DNA of 64,000 nucleotides, taken from the NCBI RefSeq assembly GCF_900143275.1, contig NZ_FSRO01000001.1, positions 682,001 to 746,000 on the forward strand, read 5' to 3'. Below are positions 10,461-21,602 of the stretch, in pieces (positions within the stretch are counted from its first letter, which is position 1; each line of letters starts with the position of its first letter). This DNA is from Nitrosomonas cryotolerans ATCC 49181 (GTDB lineage Bacteria > Pseudomonadota > Gammaproteobacteria > Burkholderiales > Nitrosomonadaceae). A program made the translations under genes and the position numbers. The notes beneath the pieces are model-generated. The model was not told where the DNA came from, searched no databases, and saw nothing but the letters and a program-made list of their open reading frames with translations.

Positions 10461-13400
10461 ATGAAAGCACTGCTAGATTTATTTAAACAGGTTACCCATA
10501 AAGAAGAGTTTGATTCAATTAAAATTGGCCTGGCTTCTCCAGACAAAATTCGTTCGTGGTCTTATGGCGAGGTAAAGAAACCTGAAACAATAAACTATCG
10601 CACATTTAAACCGGAAAGAGATGGTTTATTTTGTGCCAAAATATTTGGACCTGTAAAAGATTATGAGTGTTTATGTGGGAAATATAAACGCTTGAAGCAT
10701 CGTGGTGTAATTTGTGAAAAATGTGGTGTTGAAGTTACCTTATCAAAGGTGCGCCGCGAACGGATGGGTCATATTGAGCTGGCTTCTCCCGTAGCACATA
10801 TTTGGTTCTTGAAGTCGTTACCATCCCGTTTGGGCATGGTATTAGATATGACTTTGCGAGACATAGAGCGTGTTCTTTATTTTGAAGCCTATGTAGTTAC
10901 AGATCCGGGCATGACGCCTTTGATACGTTGTCAGCTATTGACTGAAGATGATTATTTAACAAAGACCGAGGAGTATGGTGATGATTTTAGCGCTAGCATG
11001 GGCGCTGAAGGCGTACGGGATTTATTAAATAACCTCGATATTCGTGTCGAAATTGATAATTTGCGCCGTGAAATGGAAAGTACGGGTTCGGAAACCAAGA
11101 TGAAGAAAATTTCCAAACGCCTGAAAGTACTGGAAGCATTTAATAAATCAGGGATTAAACCCGAATGGATGGTTTTATCTGTACTTCCTGTATTACCACC
11201 GGATTTACGTCCATTGGTTCCTCTGGATGGAGGGCGTTTCGCAACTTCCGATTTAAATGATCTGTATCGGCGTGTTATTAATCGTAACAATCGTTTAAAA
11301 CGCTTACTTGAATTAAAAGCACCGGAAATTATAGTTCGAAACGAAAAGCGCATGTTGCAGGAGGCGGTTGATTCGTTACTGGATAATGGTCGTCGAGGTA
11401 AGGCGATGACAGGTGCTAATAAACGTGCGCTAAAATCACTTGCTGATATGATTAAGGGTAAAGGCGGACGTTTCCGCCAGAATCTACTTGGGAAGCGCGT
11501 TGATTACTCTGGGCGTTCAGTGATTGTTGTCGGTCCTCAGCTTAAACTTCATCAATGTGGCTTGCCAAAAAAAATGGCACTTGAATTATTCAAGCCATTT
11601 ATATTCAACAAACTAGAATTAATGGGAATTGCCAGCACAATTAAGGCGGCCAAGCGAGAGGTGGAAAATGAGAGTCCGGTTGTATGGGATATTCTTGAAG
11701 ATGTGATTCGAGAGCATCCTGTCATGTTGAATCGGGCACCCACATTGCATCGCTTAGGTATTCAAGCATTTGAACCTGTTTTGATAGAAGGTAAGGCCAT
11801 TCAACTGCATCCACTCGTATGCGCTGCATTTAATGCTGATTTTGATGGTGATCAGATGGCAGTACATATTCCTTTGTCATTAGAAGCTCAGATGGAATGT
11901 CGTACTTTGATGATGTCAACCAATAACGTGCTTTCTCCAGCTAATGGCGAGCCAATCATTGTTCCATCGCAAGATATAGTATTGGGATTGTATTACGCAA
12001 CGCGGGAAAGAATTGGTGCGCGCGGTGAAGGTATGATGTTCTCAAATATTAGTGAGGTATCACGCGCTTATGAGAGTCGTCAGATTGAATTGAATGCTAA
12101 AATAACAGTGCGAATTAAGGAATTTGATACAGATGCACAAGGCGCACGTTATGAAAAAATCACTCGTTATGAAACAACGGTAGGGCGAGCATTGCTATTT
12201 GAAATATTTCCTGCGGAACTGCCTTTTTCGCTTCTTAATAAGGCGCTGAAGAAAAAGGAGATTTCAAAACTTATTAATGCCAGTTTCCGGCGCTGTGGTT
12301 TACGTGAAACAGTGATTTTTGCGGATAAGTTAATGTATTCTGGGTTTACCTATGCAACGCGTGCGGGTATTTCAATTTGTGTTGATGATATGCTGACTCC
12401 GACACAAAAAAGCAATATTATTGCGGCATCTGAGAGGGAAGTGAAAGAAATTGAAGCACAGTATACTTCAGGGTTAGTAACACAGGGCGAGCGTTATAAT
12501 AAAGTGGTGGATATTTGGGGACGTGCTGGTGACCAGGTAGCCAAGGCCATGATGGATCAACTTGGTGTTGAAACCGTTTATGATCGGATGACCGGTGAAG
12601 CAAGGCATGATAAAGACGGTAATCTGTTAACGCAGGAATCATTCAATTCAATTTATATGATGGCTGACTCGGGTGCACGTGGTTCAGCTGCTCAGATACG
12701 CCAGTTATCTGGTATGCGTGGGCTGATGGCGAAGCCTGATGGTTCAATTATTGAAACACCTATTACAGCAAACTTCCGCGAAGGACTCAACGTATTGCAG
12801 TACTTTATTTCTACGCATGGTGCGCGCAAGGGGCTTGCGGATACTGCGTTGAAAACGGCAAATTCCGGATATCTTACACGTCGACTGGTAGATGTGACGC
12901 AAGATCTCGTCGTAACAGAGGAAGACTGCGATACGGATAATGGTGTAGTTATGGGAGCGCTGGTTGAAGGCGGAGAGATTATTGAAGCACTACGCGAACG
13001 AATACTTGGGAGAGTAGTGGTCAATGAAGTGATTAATCCGGAAAATCAGGAAGTGATATATCCTTCTGGTACTTTATTGAATGAGGAAGAAGTTGATTTA
13101 ATTGAATCGTTAGGTATCGATGAAGTGAAGGTACGTACCCCGCTGACTTGTGAGACGAGATATGGATTATGCGCTCAATGTTATGGACGTGATTTAGGAC
13201 GAGGTACACCGGTTAATGTCGGCGAAGCAGTGGGAGTGATTGCTGCGCAGTCTATTGGAGAACCCGGTACACAGCTTACTATGCGTACATTTCATATTGG
13301 CGGGGCAGCATCGAGAACTGCCGTGGCCAGCCAAGTTGAAAGTAAGTCAAGTGGTGTTATCCATTATTCTTCAACGATGCGCTACGTAACTAACGCTCAA

Positions 13401-14690
13401 AATGAGTTAATTGCGATTTCACGGAGCGGTGAGGTGGTTATACATGATGATAGTGGTCGTGAACGTGAACGTCATAAAGCACCGTATGGCGCTACGCTGC
13501 TGGTTCGTGATGGAGACAATGTTAAAGCAGGCCAAATATTAACGACATGGGATCCGCATACGCGCCCGATTATTACGGAATATACTGGTAAAGTACGATT
13601 TGAGAATGTTGAAGAGGGTGTTACGGTAGCTAAGCAGATCGATGAGGTGACTGGTTTGTCGACGCTAGTTGTAATTGATCCGAAGCGGCGTGGCGTCATG
13701 CAATCCAAAGGCCTGCGTCCATTAGTTAAATTTTTGGATGAGCATGGAGAAGAGATTAAAATAGCCGGTGGCAATCAGTCGGTGGGTATTACTTTTCAAA
13801 TTGGATCGATTATTACAGTACGTGATGGACAGCAGGTAAGTGTAGGTGAAGTTCTGGCGCGTATTCCACAGGAAACTTCGAAGACACGCGATATAACCGG
13901 TGGCTTGCCGCGTGTGGCGGAATTATTTGAGGCCCGCCCGCCTAAAGATGCCGGGCTGCTAGCTGAGGTTACAGGGGTTGTATCTTTTGGTAAGGATACG
14001 AAGGGTAAGCAGCGACTTGTAATTACTGATTTAGATGAAGTCTCGCATGAATATCTGATACCCAAGGATAAACATGTGATGGCACACGACGGGCAGGTTG
14101 TTAATAAGGGAGAGGTAATTGTTGACGGCCCTGCTGATCCACGCGACATTTTACGTTTGCAAGGAGTAGAGGCGTTAGCACGTTATATTACAGATGAAGT
14201 GCAAGATGTTTATCGTTTGCAGGGCGTAAAAATTAATGATAAGCACATTGAAGTAATTGTGCGGCAGATGTTGCGTCGAGTACAGATTGTAAATGCTGGA
14301 GATTCTTATTTTATTCCGGGTGAACAGGTTGAACGAGCCGATCTTCTCATAGAGAATGAACGATTGATTGCGGAAAATAAAATGACTGCAACTTATGAAT
14401 TTATGCTACTGGGGATTACGAAGGCTTCATTATCGACAGACTCATTTATATCTGCTGCATCATTCCAGGAGACTACACGCGTATTGACTGAAGCAGCTAT
14501 TATGGGTAAAAAAGATGATTTACGTGGCCTTAAAGAAAATGTTATCGTTGGTAGATTAGTTCCAGCAGGCACTGGATTATCTTTTCATAATGCCCGCAAA
14601 AGGGTTAAAACAGCATTAGATCTGAGCCGAGAACCGGATACTAATATCGATAACATGGGAAAAGCTCAAAGTAGTGAGCATACTATCTGA
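10461..14690 (+). CDS. rpoC: DNA-directed RNA polymerase subunit beta'
   Basis: The second catalytic subunit of RNA polymerase, 1409 residues. The N-terminal zinc-binding set [20 protein letters not shown] is near residue 70. The Mg-binding active-site motif NADFDGDQM starts at residue 458, with the three aspartates at 460, 462 and 464. A second zinc site ([16 protein letters not shown]) and the [23 protein letters not shown] trigger-loop region follow. The start follows ACAGGAGTGACAA. The gene ends at the probable operon terminator. Confidence 0.99.
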   Translation: MKALLDLFKQVTHKEEFDSIKIGLASPDKIRSWSYGEVKKPETINYRTFKPERDGLFCAKIFGPVKDYECLCGKYKRLKHRGVICEKCGVEVTLSKVRRERMGHIELASPVAHIWFLKSLPSRLGMVLDMTLRDIERVLYFEAYVVTDPGMTPLIRCQLLTEDDYLTKTEEYGDDFSASMGAEGVRDLLNNLDIRVEIDNLRREMESTGSETKMKKISKRLKVLEAFNKSGIKPEWMVLSVLPVLPPDLRPLVPLDGGRFATSDLNDLYRRVINRNNRLKRLLELKAPEIIVRNEKRMLQEAVDSLLDNGRRGKAMTGANKRALKSLADMIKGKGGRFRQNLLGKRVDYSGRSVIVVGPQLKLHQCGLPKKMALELFKPFIFNKLELMGIASTIKAAKREVENESPVVWDILEDVIREHPVMLNRAPTLHRLGIQAFEPVLIEGKAIQLHPLVCAAFNADFDGDQMAVHIPLSLEAQMECRTLMMSTNNVLSPANGEPIIVPSQDIVLGLYYATRERIGARGEGMMFSNISEVSRAYESRQIELNAKITVRIKEFDTDAQGARYEKITRYETTVGRALLFEIFPAELPFSLLNKALKKKEISKLINASFRRCGLRETVIFADKLMYSGFTYATRAGISICVDDMLTPTQKSNIIAASEREVKEIEAQYTSGLVTQGERYNKVVDIWGRAGDQVAKAMMDQLGVETVYDRMTGEARHDKDGNLLTQESFNSIYMMADSGARGSAAQIRQLSGMRGLMAKPDGSIIETPITANFREGLNVLQYFISTHGARKGLADTALKTANSGYLTRRLVDVTQDLVVTEEDCDTDNGVVMGALVEGGEIIEALRERILGRVVVNEVINPENQEVIYPSGTLLNEEEVDLIESLGIDEVKVRTPLTCETRYGLCAQCYGRDLGRGTPVNVGEAVGVIAAQSIGEPGTQLTMRTFHIGGAASRTAVASQVESKSSGVIHYSSTMRYVTNAQNELIAISRSGEVVIHDDSGRERERHKAPYGATLLVRDGDNVKAGQILTTWDPHTRPIITEYTGKVRFENVEEGVTVAKQIDEVTGLSTLVVIDPKRRGVMQSKGLRPLVKFLDEHGEEIKIAGGNQSVGITFQIGSIITVRDGQQVSVGEVLARIPQETSKTRDITGGLPRVAELFEARPPKDAGLLAEVTGVVSFGKDTKGKQRLVITDLDEVSHEYLIPKDKHVMAHDGQVVNKGEVIVDGPADPRDILRLQGVEALARYITDEVQDVYRLQGVKINDKHIEVIVRQMLRRVQIVNAGDSYFIPGEQVERADLLIENERLIAENKMTATYEFMLLGITKASLSTDSFISAASFQETTRVLTEAAIMGKKDDLRGLKENVIVGRLVPAGTGLSFHNARKRVKTALDLSREPDTNIDNMGKAQSSEHTI

Positions 14691-14708
14691 GAATAGTGGT
14701 ATGCTTTT
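14677..14708 (+). terminator. Probable terminator of the rpoBC operon
   Basis: AGCATAC (14677-14683) and GTATGCT (14699-14705) form a stem with extra internal pairing (TAT/ATA), ending in TTTT. The left arm overlaps the rpoC stop codon at 14688-14690. The stem is short, so the call is moderate. Confidence 0.5.
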
Positions 14709-14898
14709 CCCAAGAATTATGGGTGGTGTGGTGTGGACTCAGTAGGCTAGGCAGTCTTCGTCTTCTTGCCTAGAGAATAGGACGTGCTGGATAGAGGAAT
14801 GCGCGAGCAAAATTCTTGCACACAGGGAATAATAAAAGCAAAAAACTATTTTGTAATAATGTAAGCAGTAATTTTGGAACAATAAAGGAGAGAGAGAT

Positions 14899-16611
14899 AT
14901 GGTTGCCAAGTCTTGGCTAAAAATAGTATCGCTTGTCTGTAGCGGACTGCTGGTAGCAGCAGCGCACGCGAGCATACCAAGCGTTCCGGATGAAACCTAT
15001 GAAGCACTGAAGCTGGATCGTAATACGGTTACACCCAAACAAATGCACGAGGCGTTGGTAAAGCGCTATAAAGATCCTGCCCAGGGTGCTGGAAGAGGGA
15101 CTATGGCTGAATATTGGGAACCCATTCCTTATGGTATATATCTGGATCCGGCAACTTTTTACACTCCTCCCAGCTCAATGAAAGAAGTAGCCGGACGGAG
15201 TGAATGCGTAGAATGCCATACAGACGAATCACCGGTTTGGGTACAGGCTTGGAAACGAAGCACCCATGCTAACCTGGACAAGATACGTGATCTTAAGCCA
15301 AGTGATCCGACCTATTACAAGAAAGCCAAACTGGAAGGTGTAGAAAAGAATCTGCGCTCCATGGGCAAGCTGGGCGAGAAAGAGAACCTGAAAGAAGTCG
15401 GGTGTATTGATTGTCACGTGGATATTAACGCTAAGAAGAAGGCCGATCACAGCAAAGACCTGATTATGCCGACAGCAGATGTCTGTGGTGTCTGTCACCT
15501 GCAGGAATTTGCTGAACGGGAATCTGAGCGGGATACACTTATCTGGCCGCATGACCAATGGCCTGCAGGACGTCCATCTCATGCGCTGGACTATAAAGCC
15601 AACGTAGAAACGACTGTCTGGGCAGCAATGCCACAACGGGAAGTAGCCGAAGGTTGCTCCATGTGTCATACCAATCAAAACAAATGTGACTCATGTCATA
15701 CCCGCCATGAATTCTCAGCGGCAGAATCACGTAAACCGGAAGCTTGCGCTACCTGTCACAGCGGTGTTGATCACAACAACTGGGAAGCCTATTCCATGTC
15801 CAAACATGGAAAAATGGTATCGATGCTGGGTAATAAATGGAACTGGGATGTGCAGTTGAAAGATGCCTATGCAAAAGGTGGACAGAATGCGCCCACTTGT
15901 GCTGGCTGCCATATGGAATATGAAGGTGAATACACGCATAATATGGTCAGGAAGATTCGTTGGGCAAATTACCCATTTGTACCGGGTATTGCAGAAAACA
16001 TTACCAGCGAATGGTCTGAAGGAAGATTGGACTCATGGGTCGTAACTTGTACGCAATGTCACTCTGAGCGTCTGGCACGTTCTTATCTGGAGCTCATGGA
16101 CAAGGGTACCCTACAAGGACTGGCTAAATACCAGGAAGCCCATGAAATTGTAGAAACGCTTTACAACGATGGTCTGCTAACGGGTCAGAAGACTAATCGT
16201 CCTGCACCACCTGCACCGGAAAAACCCGGGTTTGCGCAATTCTCACAGTTGTTCTGGTCGAAAGGGAATAACCCAGCTTCACTCGAACTGAAGATACTTG
16301 AAATGGGTGAGAATCAGCTGGCGAAAATGCATGTGGGCTTGGCACACGTCAACCCAGGTGGCTGGACCTATACTGAAGGTTGGGGTCCGATGAACCGTTC
16401 ATACGTTGAAATTCAGGACGAAAATACAAAGTTCCGTGAAATGATGGCATTACAGGAACGTGTACAGAAGCTTGAAAGCAAACGTACCAGTCTCCTCGAT
16501 CTGGACAGCACGGCTGAGAAAATCTCATTGGGAGGACTCGGTGGTGGTATGTTGCTGGCTGGGACGCTTGCATTAGCAGGCTGGCGTAAACGTAAGAAGA
16601 TCGAAGGTTGA
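14899..16611 (+). CDS. haoA: Hydroxylamine oxidoreductase (octahaem cytochrome c)
   Basis: This periplasmic enzyme oxidises hydroxylamine made by ammonia monooxygenase. The 570-residue precursor has a signal peptide at 1-24 (cut after AAAHA). It has exactly eight CXXCH haem sites: 103, 169, 196, 253, 263, 283, 334 and 384. The fourth, CSMCH at 253-257, corresponds to the catalytic P460 haem. Tyr491, in GWTYTEGW, matches mature Tyr467 of N. europaea, which crosslinks P460 in the neighbouring subunit. A glycine-rich hydrophobic segment (about 544-562) followed by RKRKK closes the protein and could anchor it. AAAGGAGAGAGAG precedes the ATG. Nitrosomonas species often carry two or three near-identical hao copies. 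Confidence 0.98.
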   Translation: MVAKSWLKIVSLVCSGLLVAAAHASIPSVPDETYEALKLDRNTVTPKQMHEALVKRYKDPAQGAGRGTMAEYWEPIPYGIYLDPATFYTPPSSMKEVAGRSECVECHTDESPVWVQAWKRSTHANLDKIRDLKPSDPTYYKKAKLEGVEKNLRSMGKLGEKENLKEVGCIDCHVDINAKKKADHSKDLIMPTADVCGVCHLQEFAERESERDTLIWPHDQWPAGRPSHALDYKANVETTVWAAMPQREVAEGCSMCHTNQNKCDSCHTRHEFSAAESRKPEACATCHSGVDHNNWEAYSMSKHGKMVSMLGNKWNWDVQLKDAYAKGGQNAPTCAGCHMEYEGEYTHNMVRKIRWANYPFVPGIAENITSEWSEGRLDSWVVTCTQCHSERLARSYLELMDKGTLQGLAKYQEAHEIVETLYNDGLLTGQKTNRPAPPAPEKPGFAQFSQLFWSKGNNPASLELKILEMGENQLAKMHVGLAHVNPGGWTYTEGWGPMNRSYVEIQDENTKFREMMALQERVQKLESKRTSLLDLDSTAEKISLGGLGGGMLLAGTLALAGWRKRKKIEG

Positions 16612-17654
16612 CCTCCTTCAACACATCCGGTCGCTCCACTGGCGTGACGCGACCGGGAAGTAAGCTGCTCCCGTCACTGGGTATACTCCTGGTGATGGGA
16701 GGTTTGATTCTACTTGGCTGGTTTGCTTATCTCTGGTTTAGTCCGGTACCAGCGCCTTATCAGTATCATTTGGTAGCAGAAGGAGATGTACGTCAGTTTA
16801 GTGAGCTGGAGCTTGATTCCTGGCCAGATCTGGCACTCAGTAAATATGAGGTACAGGTAGCGGGCATAGATAAACCCGTTGCTCTGGCATACCTTGCTCG
16901 ACGTGAAAATGACTCGCCGGTACTCATCAACTGGGAAAACCGTCTCAGCGAGCAATTGATCTCAATTGATCAGAAGTCATCTGAACTCAGTGTCTTAGCT
17001 GATGCGATTGCCAAGCATGCGTCGCCCGAGGCAATCATACTGGCTTGGTGGGATACTTCGCGCCAGATAAAGCTCTTGTCTGAACGGGATACCTTTTTTA
17101 CCAGCCATCTGGGTGAACCACTGATCATCCCGGAAAGCTGGCGAGATCAGCAGGAAGCCATCCGCGCATACGAAAATAAATTCTGGCAGGATACCGCTAT
17201 TCAACAAGAACAGGATGATTTTCAGCGCTTTAGTGAAGCACTGGTAGCAACCCCGGAAAAAGGTGTTGCCATGCTGCGGGAATTGATCGGTTCCCCACGT
17301 GAAGCCTATCTCATTGTACACGTCACGGATCTTTATAAACTGGGATTGATGCAACCGGATAATTTCGGTATTGCTTATAAAAGTTTTCCGTTGACAGGCA
17401 ACATGCATGGGTTGATCAATCATATGAAGGTGTATCTGAAAGAAAATAATTACGAAACATACACGCTGCAATCGCTATCAGACAATGAGATCAGAGCCTA
17501 TTTTCTCAGCGATAAAGCGAGTAGCCAGACCTTGCTCGCGCAGATGTTGCCATTTACCAGTAACAAGCCACCGCTGGAACTCGAAGCGGCGCAACTGATT
17601 TATCAGCATGGTGGTTATTGGGTGTATCAAATCCCATCGGGGCAAAAGCAGTAA
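16608..17654 (+). CDS. haoB: HaoB, membrane protein of the hydroxylamine oxidation cluster
   Basis: HaoB is the conserved second gene of hao clusters and its biochemical role is not established. The product has one transmembrane segment near residues 24-46 ([20 protein letters not shown]) and a long, apparently periplasmic domain with no CXXCH haem sites. The start is uncertain: TTG at 16608 overlaps the haoA stop, while in-frame GTG at 16644 gives a 336-residue form beginning just before the membrane segment; neither has a clear ribosome-binding site. The overlap suggests translation coupled to haoA. Confidence 0.85.
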   Translation: MTSFNTSGRSTGVTRPGSKLLPSLGILLVMGGLILLGWFAYLWFSPVPAPYQYHLVAEGDVRQFSELELDSWPDLALSKYEVQVAGIDKPVALAYLARRENDSPVLINWENRLSEQLISIDQKSSELSVLADAIAKHASPEAIILAWWDTSRQIKLLSERDTFFTSHLGEPLIIPESWRDQQEAIRAYENKFWQDTAIQQEQDDFQRFSEALVATPEKGVAMLRELIGSPREAYLIVHVTDLYKLGLMQPDNFGIAYKSFPLTGNMHGLINHMKVYLKENNYETYTLQSLSDNEIRAYFLSDKASSQTLLAQMLPFTSNKPPLELEAAQLIYQHGGYWVYQIPSGQKQ

Positions 17655-17799
17655 ACAATGGGCAGACACGTACGAAAAATAAAGCAGTTCGTTACAAAAA
17701 AAGGACACAATCGTGATCTTGTCCATTTACACCACTTAATGATAGCGTAGAATACCCGGCAAATAATTTGAACGATAAAAAAGTTATAAAGGAGGAAGG

Positions 17800-18513
17800 A
17801 TGAAACACCCAATCACCTATGTATTTGCTCTGTTAGCCATGTTGACCTTTTTTTCCGGAAACATAGCTGCTGATACATTTGAAGGACGCAAGAAATGTAG
17901 TTCCTGCCATAAAGCTCAAGCTAAATCATGGAAAGATACTGCCCATGCCAAAGCAATGGAATCACTCAAACCGAATACCCGAGAAGAAGCCAAGATCAAG
18001 GCAAAGCTTGATCCAGCCAAAGACTATACCAAAGATAAGGATTGCGTCGGTTGTCACGTAGATGGCTTTGGCGAAAAAGGGGGTTATACGATTGCATCAC
18101 CCAAGAAAATGTTGACGGGTGTGGGCTGCGAATCCTGTCATGGGCCTGGTAGAAAGTATCGCGGTGATCACCGTAAGAGTGGTCAGCAATTTGAAAAATC
18201 GGGTAAGACAACACCTCGCAAGAAGCTGGCGGACAAAGGACAGGATTTTCACTTTGAAGAAAGCTGCAATGCCTGTCATTTGAACTATGAAGGTTCGCCA
18301 TGGAAAGGCGCTAAAGCACCTTATACACCGTTCACCCCTGAAGTTGATGAAAAATACACATTTAACTTTGACAAAATGGTTAAAGATGTGGGTGCCATGC
18401 ATGAACATTACAAACTGGATGGCACATTTGTGGGTGAGCCAAAATTCAAATATCATGATGAATTCCAGGCTGAGGCCAAAGTAGCCAAAGACGACAAGAA
18501 AGGAAAAGACTGA
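17800..18513 (+). CDS. cycA: Cytochrome c554 (tetrahaem)
   Basis: Cytochrome c554 takes electrons from hydroxylamine oxidoreductase in the periplasm and passes them towards cytochrome cM552. The 237-residue precursor has a signal peptide ending near residue 24 (GNIAA) and four CXXCH haem sites at 33, 82, 110 and 156. The mature N-terminal region FEGRKKCSSCHKAQAKSWK is typical of Nitrosomonas c554. AAGGAGGAAGG gives a very strong ribosome-binding site after a 145-bp gap from haoB. The stop overlaps the cycB start by one base. Confidence 0.97.
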   Translation: MKHPITYVFALLAMLTFFSGNIAADTFEGRKKCSSCHKAQAKSWKDTAHAKAMESLKPNTREEAKIKAKLDPAKDYTKDKDCVGCHVDGFGEKGGYTIASPKKMLTGVGCESCHGPGRKYRGDHRKSGQQFEKSGKTTPRKKLADKGQDFHFEESCNACHLNYEGSPWKGAKAPYTPFTPEVDEKYTFNFDKMVKDVGAMHEHYKLDGTFVGEPKFKYHDEFQAEAKVAKDDKKGKD

Positions 18514-19151
18514 TGACAGGACTACAAAAAGGCGCGATAGGTACGCTGCTTACAGGTGGTCTGCTTGGAATAGTCATGGTCGCGGTCGTATTTGGAGGCG
18601 AGGCTGCTCTCTCTACGGAAGAGTTCTGTACCAGCTGTCACTCCATGACGTATCCGCAAGAGGAACTGAAGGAATCGACACATTATGGCGCGTTAGGTGT
18701 CAATCCAAGCTGTAAGGATTGTCATATTCCACAGGGATTTTCGAATTTCCATCTTGCGCTATATACTCATGCGGTTGATGGCGCGCGCGAGTTGTATTTG
18801 GAATTCATGAACGATTATTCCACGCTGGAAAAATTTAATGAACGTCGTTTGATCATGGCGCATGATGCTCGCATGAACCTGAAGAAATGGGATAGTGTGA
18901 CTTGCCGTGATTGCCATCGAAATCCGGACCCACCGGGAGAAGATGCACAAGCCGCTCATAAAAAGATGGAAACTGAAGGTGCGACATGTATAGATTGTCA
19001 TCAAAACCTGGTTCATGAAGAAGCACCTATGACTGACTTGAATGCGAGTCTGGCAGCGGGTAAGTTAGTCTTGAAGCAGGAAGAAGTCGAGGAAGAGGAT
19101 GACGACGACGAGGATGATGATGAGGAAGAAGATGAAGATGATGATGAGTAA
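18513..19151 (+). CDS. cycB: Cytochrome cM552, NapC/NirT-family tetrahaem quinone reductase
   Basis: This membrane-anchored cytochrome is thought to move electrons from c554 into the quinone pool. It has 212 residues, an N-terminal membrane anchor at about 8-30, and four CXXCH sites at 39, 67, 131 and 159. The NapC/NirT family signature is seen in FCTSCHSMTYPQEELKEST. The last 23 residues are almost all Asp and Glu, an unusual periplasmic tail. The TGATG overlap with cycA implies coupled translation. The gene is also called cycX2 or cM552 in some annotations. Confidence 0.93.
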   Translation: MTGLQKGAIGTLLTGGLLGIVMVAVVFGGEAALSTEEFCTSCHSMTYPQEELKESTHYGALGVNPSCKDCHIPQGFSNFHLALYTHAVDGARELYLEFMNDYSTLEKFNERRLIMAHDARMNLKKWDSVTCRDCHRNPDPPGEDAQAAHKKMETEGATCIDCHQNLVHEEAPMTDLNASLAAGKLVLKQEEVEEEDDDDEDDDEEEDEDDDE

Positions 19152-19266
19152 ATGCTTCACTCCTCTTGTCGTTTGAATGATGAGTGATAACAACTTACTC
19201 AGCTATTCAGTTCATGTTTTCTGTCTATAAATGAGCTGTAACAAAAGAGAAAAGATGTAGCGATAC

Positions 19267-19294
19267 ATTCTGGAGTGGTAATACACTCCAGAAT
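19267..19294 (+). terminator. Terminator-like hairpin after the hao cluster
   Basis: ATTCTGGAGTG (19267-19277) and CACTCCAGAAT (19284-19294) form a perfect 11-bp stem with a 6-nt loop, followed by an A/T-rich tract (ATTAAAAATTTATTTT). It lies 115 bp after the cycB stop and is the best candidate end for the haoA-cycB transcript. Confidence 0.65.
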
Positions 19295-19318
19295 ATTAAA
19301 AATTTATTTTATATAAGA

Positions 19319-19428
19319 AAGACCGCTGCATAACTGTTATCTCGGGCTGGATAAGATTTTTAAGTGTTTGATTTATCAATGCTGCAAGTAATCAGAAAAG
19401 CTCAAAAATACAGTTATGCAGCGGTCTT
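19319..19428. repeat. MITE-like element, family B copy 1
   Basis: A 110-bp element with perfect 18-bp terminal inverted repeats (AAGACCGCTGCATAACTG and its complement) flanked by the perfect 5-bp direct repeat TAAGA at 19314-19318 and 19429-19433. The perfect ends and duplication suggest recent insertion. Its interior is about 90% identical by eye to the element at 39955-40065, and no open frame is present. The inverted repeats could also fold as a hairpin in RNA reading through from cycB. Confidence 0.8.
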
Positions 19429-19639
19429 TAAGATAGAATTGAAATAATTGACTTTTGCAAGGAATAGGGACTTCTTAAAACGTAGTTAACCTGTTTTTTT
19501 AGTACAGCTAGGTAATAATAACCACTGGGATAAAAAAAATTATATAAAGTGTGTTTTGTTATTGCTATAGTATGTGTAAGGTATAAATTCTCTCAACAGC
19601 TATCTATAAAATGTTTCGATTTAATAAAAGGTATTTTCT

Positions 19640-20572
19640 GTGACTGTAAAGTCGCTCAAAGAGAAAAGCTATTCTGGAAGGCTTGGATATAGCTATCGGC
19701 GTCATTTGCAAGAGCGATTTATTGAGTTGTTGCTATTCATGGCGGCTCTCTTCTCAGTAGCGATTATGTTAGCTATCATTGCGATGTTAGTGAAAGAATC
19801 GTTTATATTTTTTCAGCAGGTTTCAATCTGGGAATTTCTTACCGATACGCAGTGGACGCCACTATTTGATGATGCACATTACGGTATACTTCCACTGGTT
19901 TCAGGTACAGTAGTGAGTTCTTTGGTTGCCTTGATAGTGGCACTTCCATTAGGAACTATAATTGCAATATATCTATCTGAATTTGCGCCTTTCTCTGTGC
20001 GTGAAATTGCAAAACCATTTCTTGAATTGCTAGGTGGGGTACCTACAGTAGTTTATGGCTATTTTGCGCTATTGTTTGTTACACCGCTGTTGCAAATGAT
20101 ATTTCCGGAATTACCAGGGTTCAATCTACTTTCAGCGGGTCTTGTTATGGGAATAATGATAATTCCCTATGTGAGTTCAATGACAGAAGATGCGATGAGA
20201 GCTGTACCAATGCAGTTACGAGAGGGTTCCTATGCAATGGGTGCAACCCGTTTTCAAACAGCTATTCGGGTAGTGATGCCCGCCGCATTTTCTGGAATAG
20301 CTGCTGCTTATATACTGGGCATTTCCCGGGCTGTAGGAGAAACAATGGTGGTAGCAATAGCAGCTGGCATGCAACCAAATCTTACGTTGAATCCCATGGA
20401 GCCTGCGGCAACCATAACGGCTTATATTGTACAGGTGAGCCTAGGTGACTTGCCGCATGGCAGCATTGGTTATCAAACAATTTTTGCTGCTGGGCTAACG
20501 TTATTATTATTAACATTAGCGTTTAATATTATTGGACATGTATTGCGTAAGCGATATCGTGAAATATATTGA
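19640..20572 (+). CDS. pstC: Phosphate ABC transporter permease PstC
   Basis: One of the two inner-membrane channel subunits of the high-affinity phosphate importer. The 310-residue product starts at GTG 19640, preceded by AAAAGG. It has six predicted membrane segments and the permease coupling loop EGSYAMGATRFQTAIRVVMPAAFSGI. The PstC-type start LKEKSYSGRLGYSYRRHLQERFIE differs from PstA. It is followed by pstA and pstB; no pstS gene precedes it. Confidence 0.93.
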   Translation: MTVKSLKEKSYSGRLGYSYRRHLQERFIELLLFMAALFSVAIMLAIIAMLVKESFIFFQQVSIWEFLTDTQWTPLFDDAHYGILPLVSGTVVSSLVALIVALPLGTIIAIYLSEFAPFSVREIAKPFLELLGGVPTVVYGYFALLFVTPLLQMIFPELPGFNLLSAGLVMGIMIIPYVSSMTEDAMRAVPMQLREGSYAMGATRFQTAIRVVMPAAFSGIAAAYILGISRAVGETMVVAIAAGMQPNLTLNPMEPAATITAYIVQVSLGDLPHGSIGYQTIFAAGLTLLLLTLAFNIIGHVLRKRYREIY

Positions 20573-20667
20573 TTTTTGTAAATAGGTAGGTATTGGCGGT
20601 GAACGGCAATAACTGATGATCAAATAAATCATTCTTGAGCAGCTGTGATTTAAATAAATTTTCCTTC

Positions 20668-21594
20668 ATGAAGAATGCAAAAAACTTAAAAGAAATACGA
20701 AAAATTATTGTACATCATAAGCGCTGGGATTTTATATTTATGATTACCGGTATTTTTGCGTTGATGATTGCGGTGTTGACATTTATGGCCTTGTTTGCCC
20801 ATATGCTGATTGATGGGCTGCCTCGATTATCTTGGGAATTTTTTACTTCGTTTCCTTCTCGTCATCCTGAGGCTGCGGGAATTTTGTCGGCTTGGGTTGG
20901 CACCACATTAGTGATGTTGGTTACGGCAATATCAGCGGTACCACTTGGTATTGGAGCAGGTGTTTATTTAGAAGAATACGCAGCTAAAAATTTATTCACT
21001 GAAATTATTGAGATTAATGTGACTAATCTTGCTGGAGTTCCCTCTATCATATATGGTTTGCTTGCATTAGGATTGTTTGTATATCAAATGGGTTTTGGTC
21101 AAAGTATTTTGGCTGCAGGATTAGCATTGGCATTGTTGATTTTACCGGTTGTAATTGTTGCGACTCGTGAGGCGATACGGGCAATTCCAATTGCAATTCG
21201 CGAGGGTGCTTATGCACTCGGTGCGACAAAATGGCAGACGGTGTTTGATCATTTGTTACCCTATTCGGCCGCCGGAATTTTAACGGGTGTTATTATTGGC
21301 TTAGCCCGCGCTATTGGTGAAACAGCACCTATAATCACAATTGGAGCATTAACTTTTATCGCGTTTCTACCGCCTTCCCCAATAACAAATGAATTTCCTT
21401 TTTTATCATTTGAGTGGTTAACAGCACCATTTACTGTCATGCCGATACAAATGTTTAATTGGGTATCACGGCCAGAAGAAGCTTTTCAATTAAATGCTGC
21501 TGCGGCCGGTTTGGTGTTAGTAGTTATGACACTAGCCATGAATGGATTAGCTATTTATTTACGCTATCGTATGCGAAAAACTATTAAGTGGTAG
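20668..21594 (+). CDS. pstA: Phosphate ABC transporter permease PstA
   Basis: Partner permease of PstC. I start at ATG 20668, giving 308 residues ([12 protein letters not shown]); a TTG at 20635 is in frame but neither has a clear ribosome-binding site. Six hydrophobic segments are present. The coupling loop reads [27 protein letters not shown], followed by the conserved [15 protein letters not shown]. The stop is 8 bp before the chosen pstB start. Confidence 0.93.
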   Translation: MKNAKNLKEIRKIIVHHKRWDFIFMITGIFALMIAVLTFMALFAHMLIDGLPRLSWEFFTSFPSRHPEAAGILSAWVGTTLVMLVTAISAVPLGIGAGVYLEEYAAKNLFTEIIEINVTNLAGVPSIIYGLLALGLFVYQMGFGQSILAAGLALALLILPVVIVATREAIRAIPIAIREGAYALGATKWQTVFDHLLPYSAAGILTGVIIGLARAIGETAPIITIGALTFIAFLPPSPITNEFPFLSFEWLTAPFTVMPIQMFNWVSRPEEAFQLNAAAAGLVLVVMTLAMNGLAIYLRYRMRKTIKW

Positions 21595-21602
21595 AGAGAA
21601 TC

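Larger units (their letters stand above)
19152..19639. other. 488-bp gap between the hao cluster and pstC
   Basis: No gene is supported. The gap holds a terminator-like hairpin (19267-19294), a MITE-like element (19319-19428) and about 200 bp of AT-rich DNA upstream of pstC. I did not find a convincing Pho box or a promoter with both hexamers. Confidence 0.5.

Noticed and set aside
10952..14149. Several antisense frames of 63-133 codons inside rpoC (and similar ones in rpoB)
   Set aside because: Long antisense frames are expected opposite highly biased coding sequence; none has a motif or sensible start region.
19085..19150. GAN-rich tract as a microsatellite or non-coding repeat
   Set aside because: It is in frame with cycB and codes for the acidic tail, ending at the stop codon; kept as part of the gene.
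19441..19480. A GACTTTTGCAA segment resembling one end of family A
   Set aside because: Only about 11 bases match, there is no opposite end and no duplication; likely chance.
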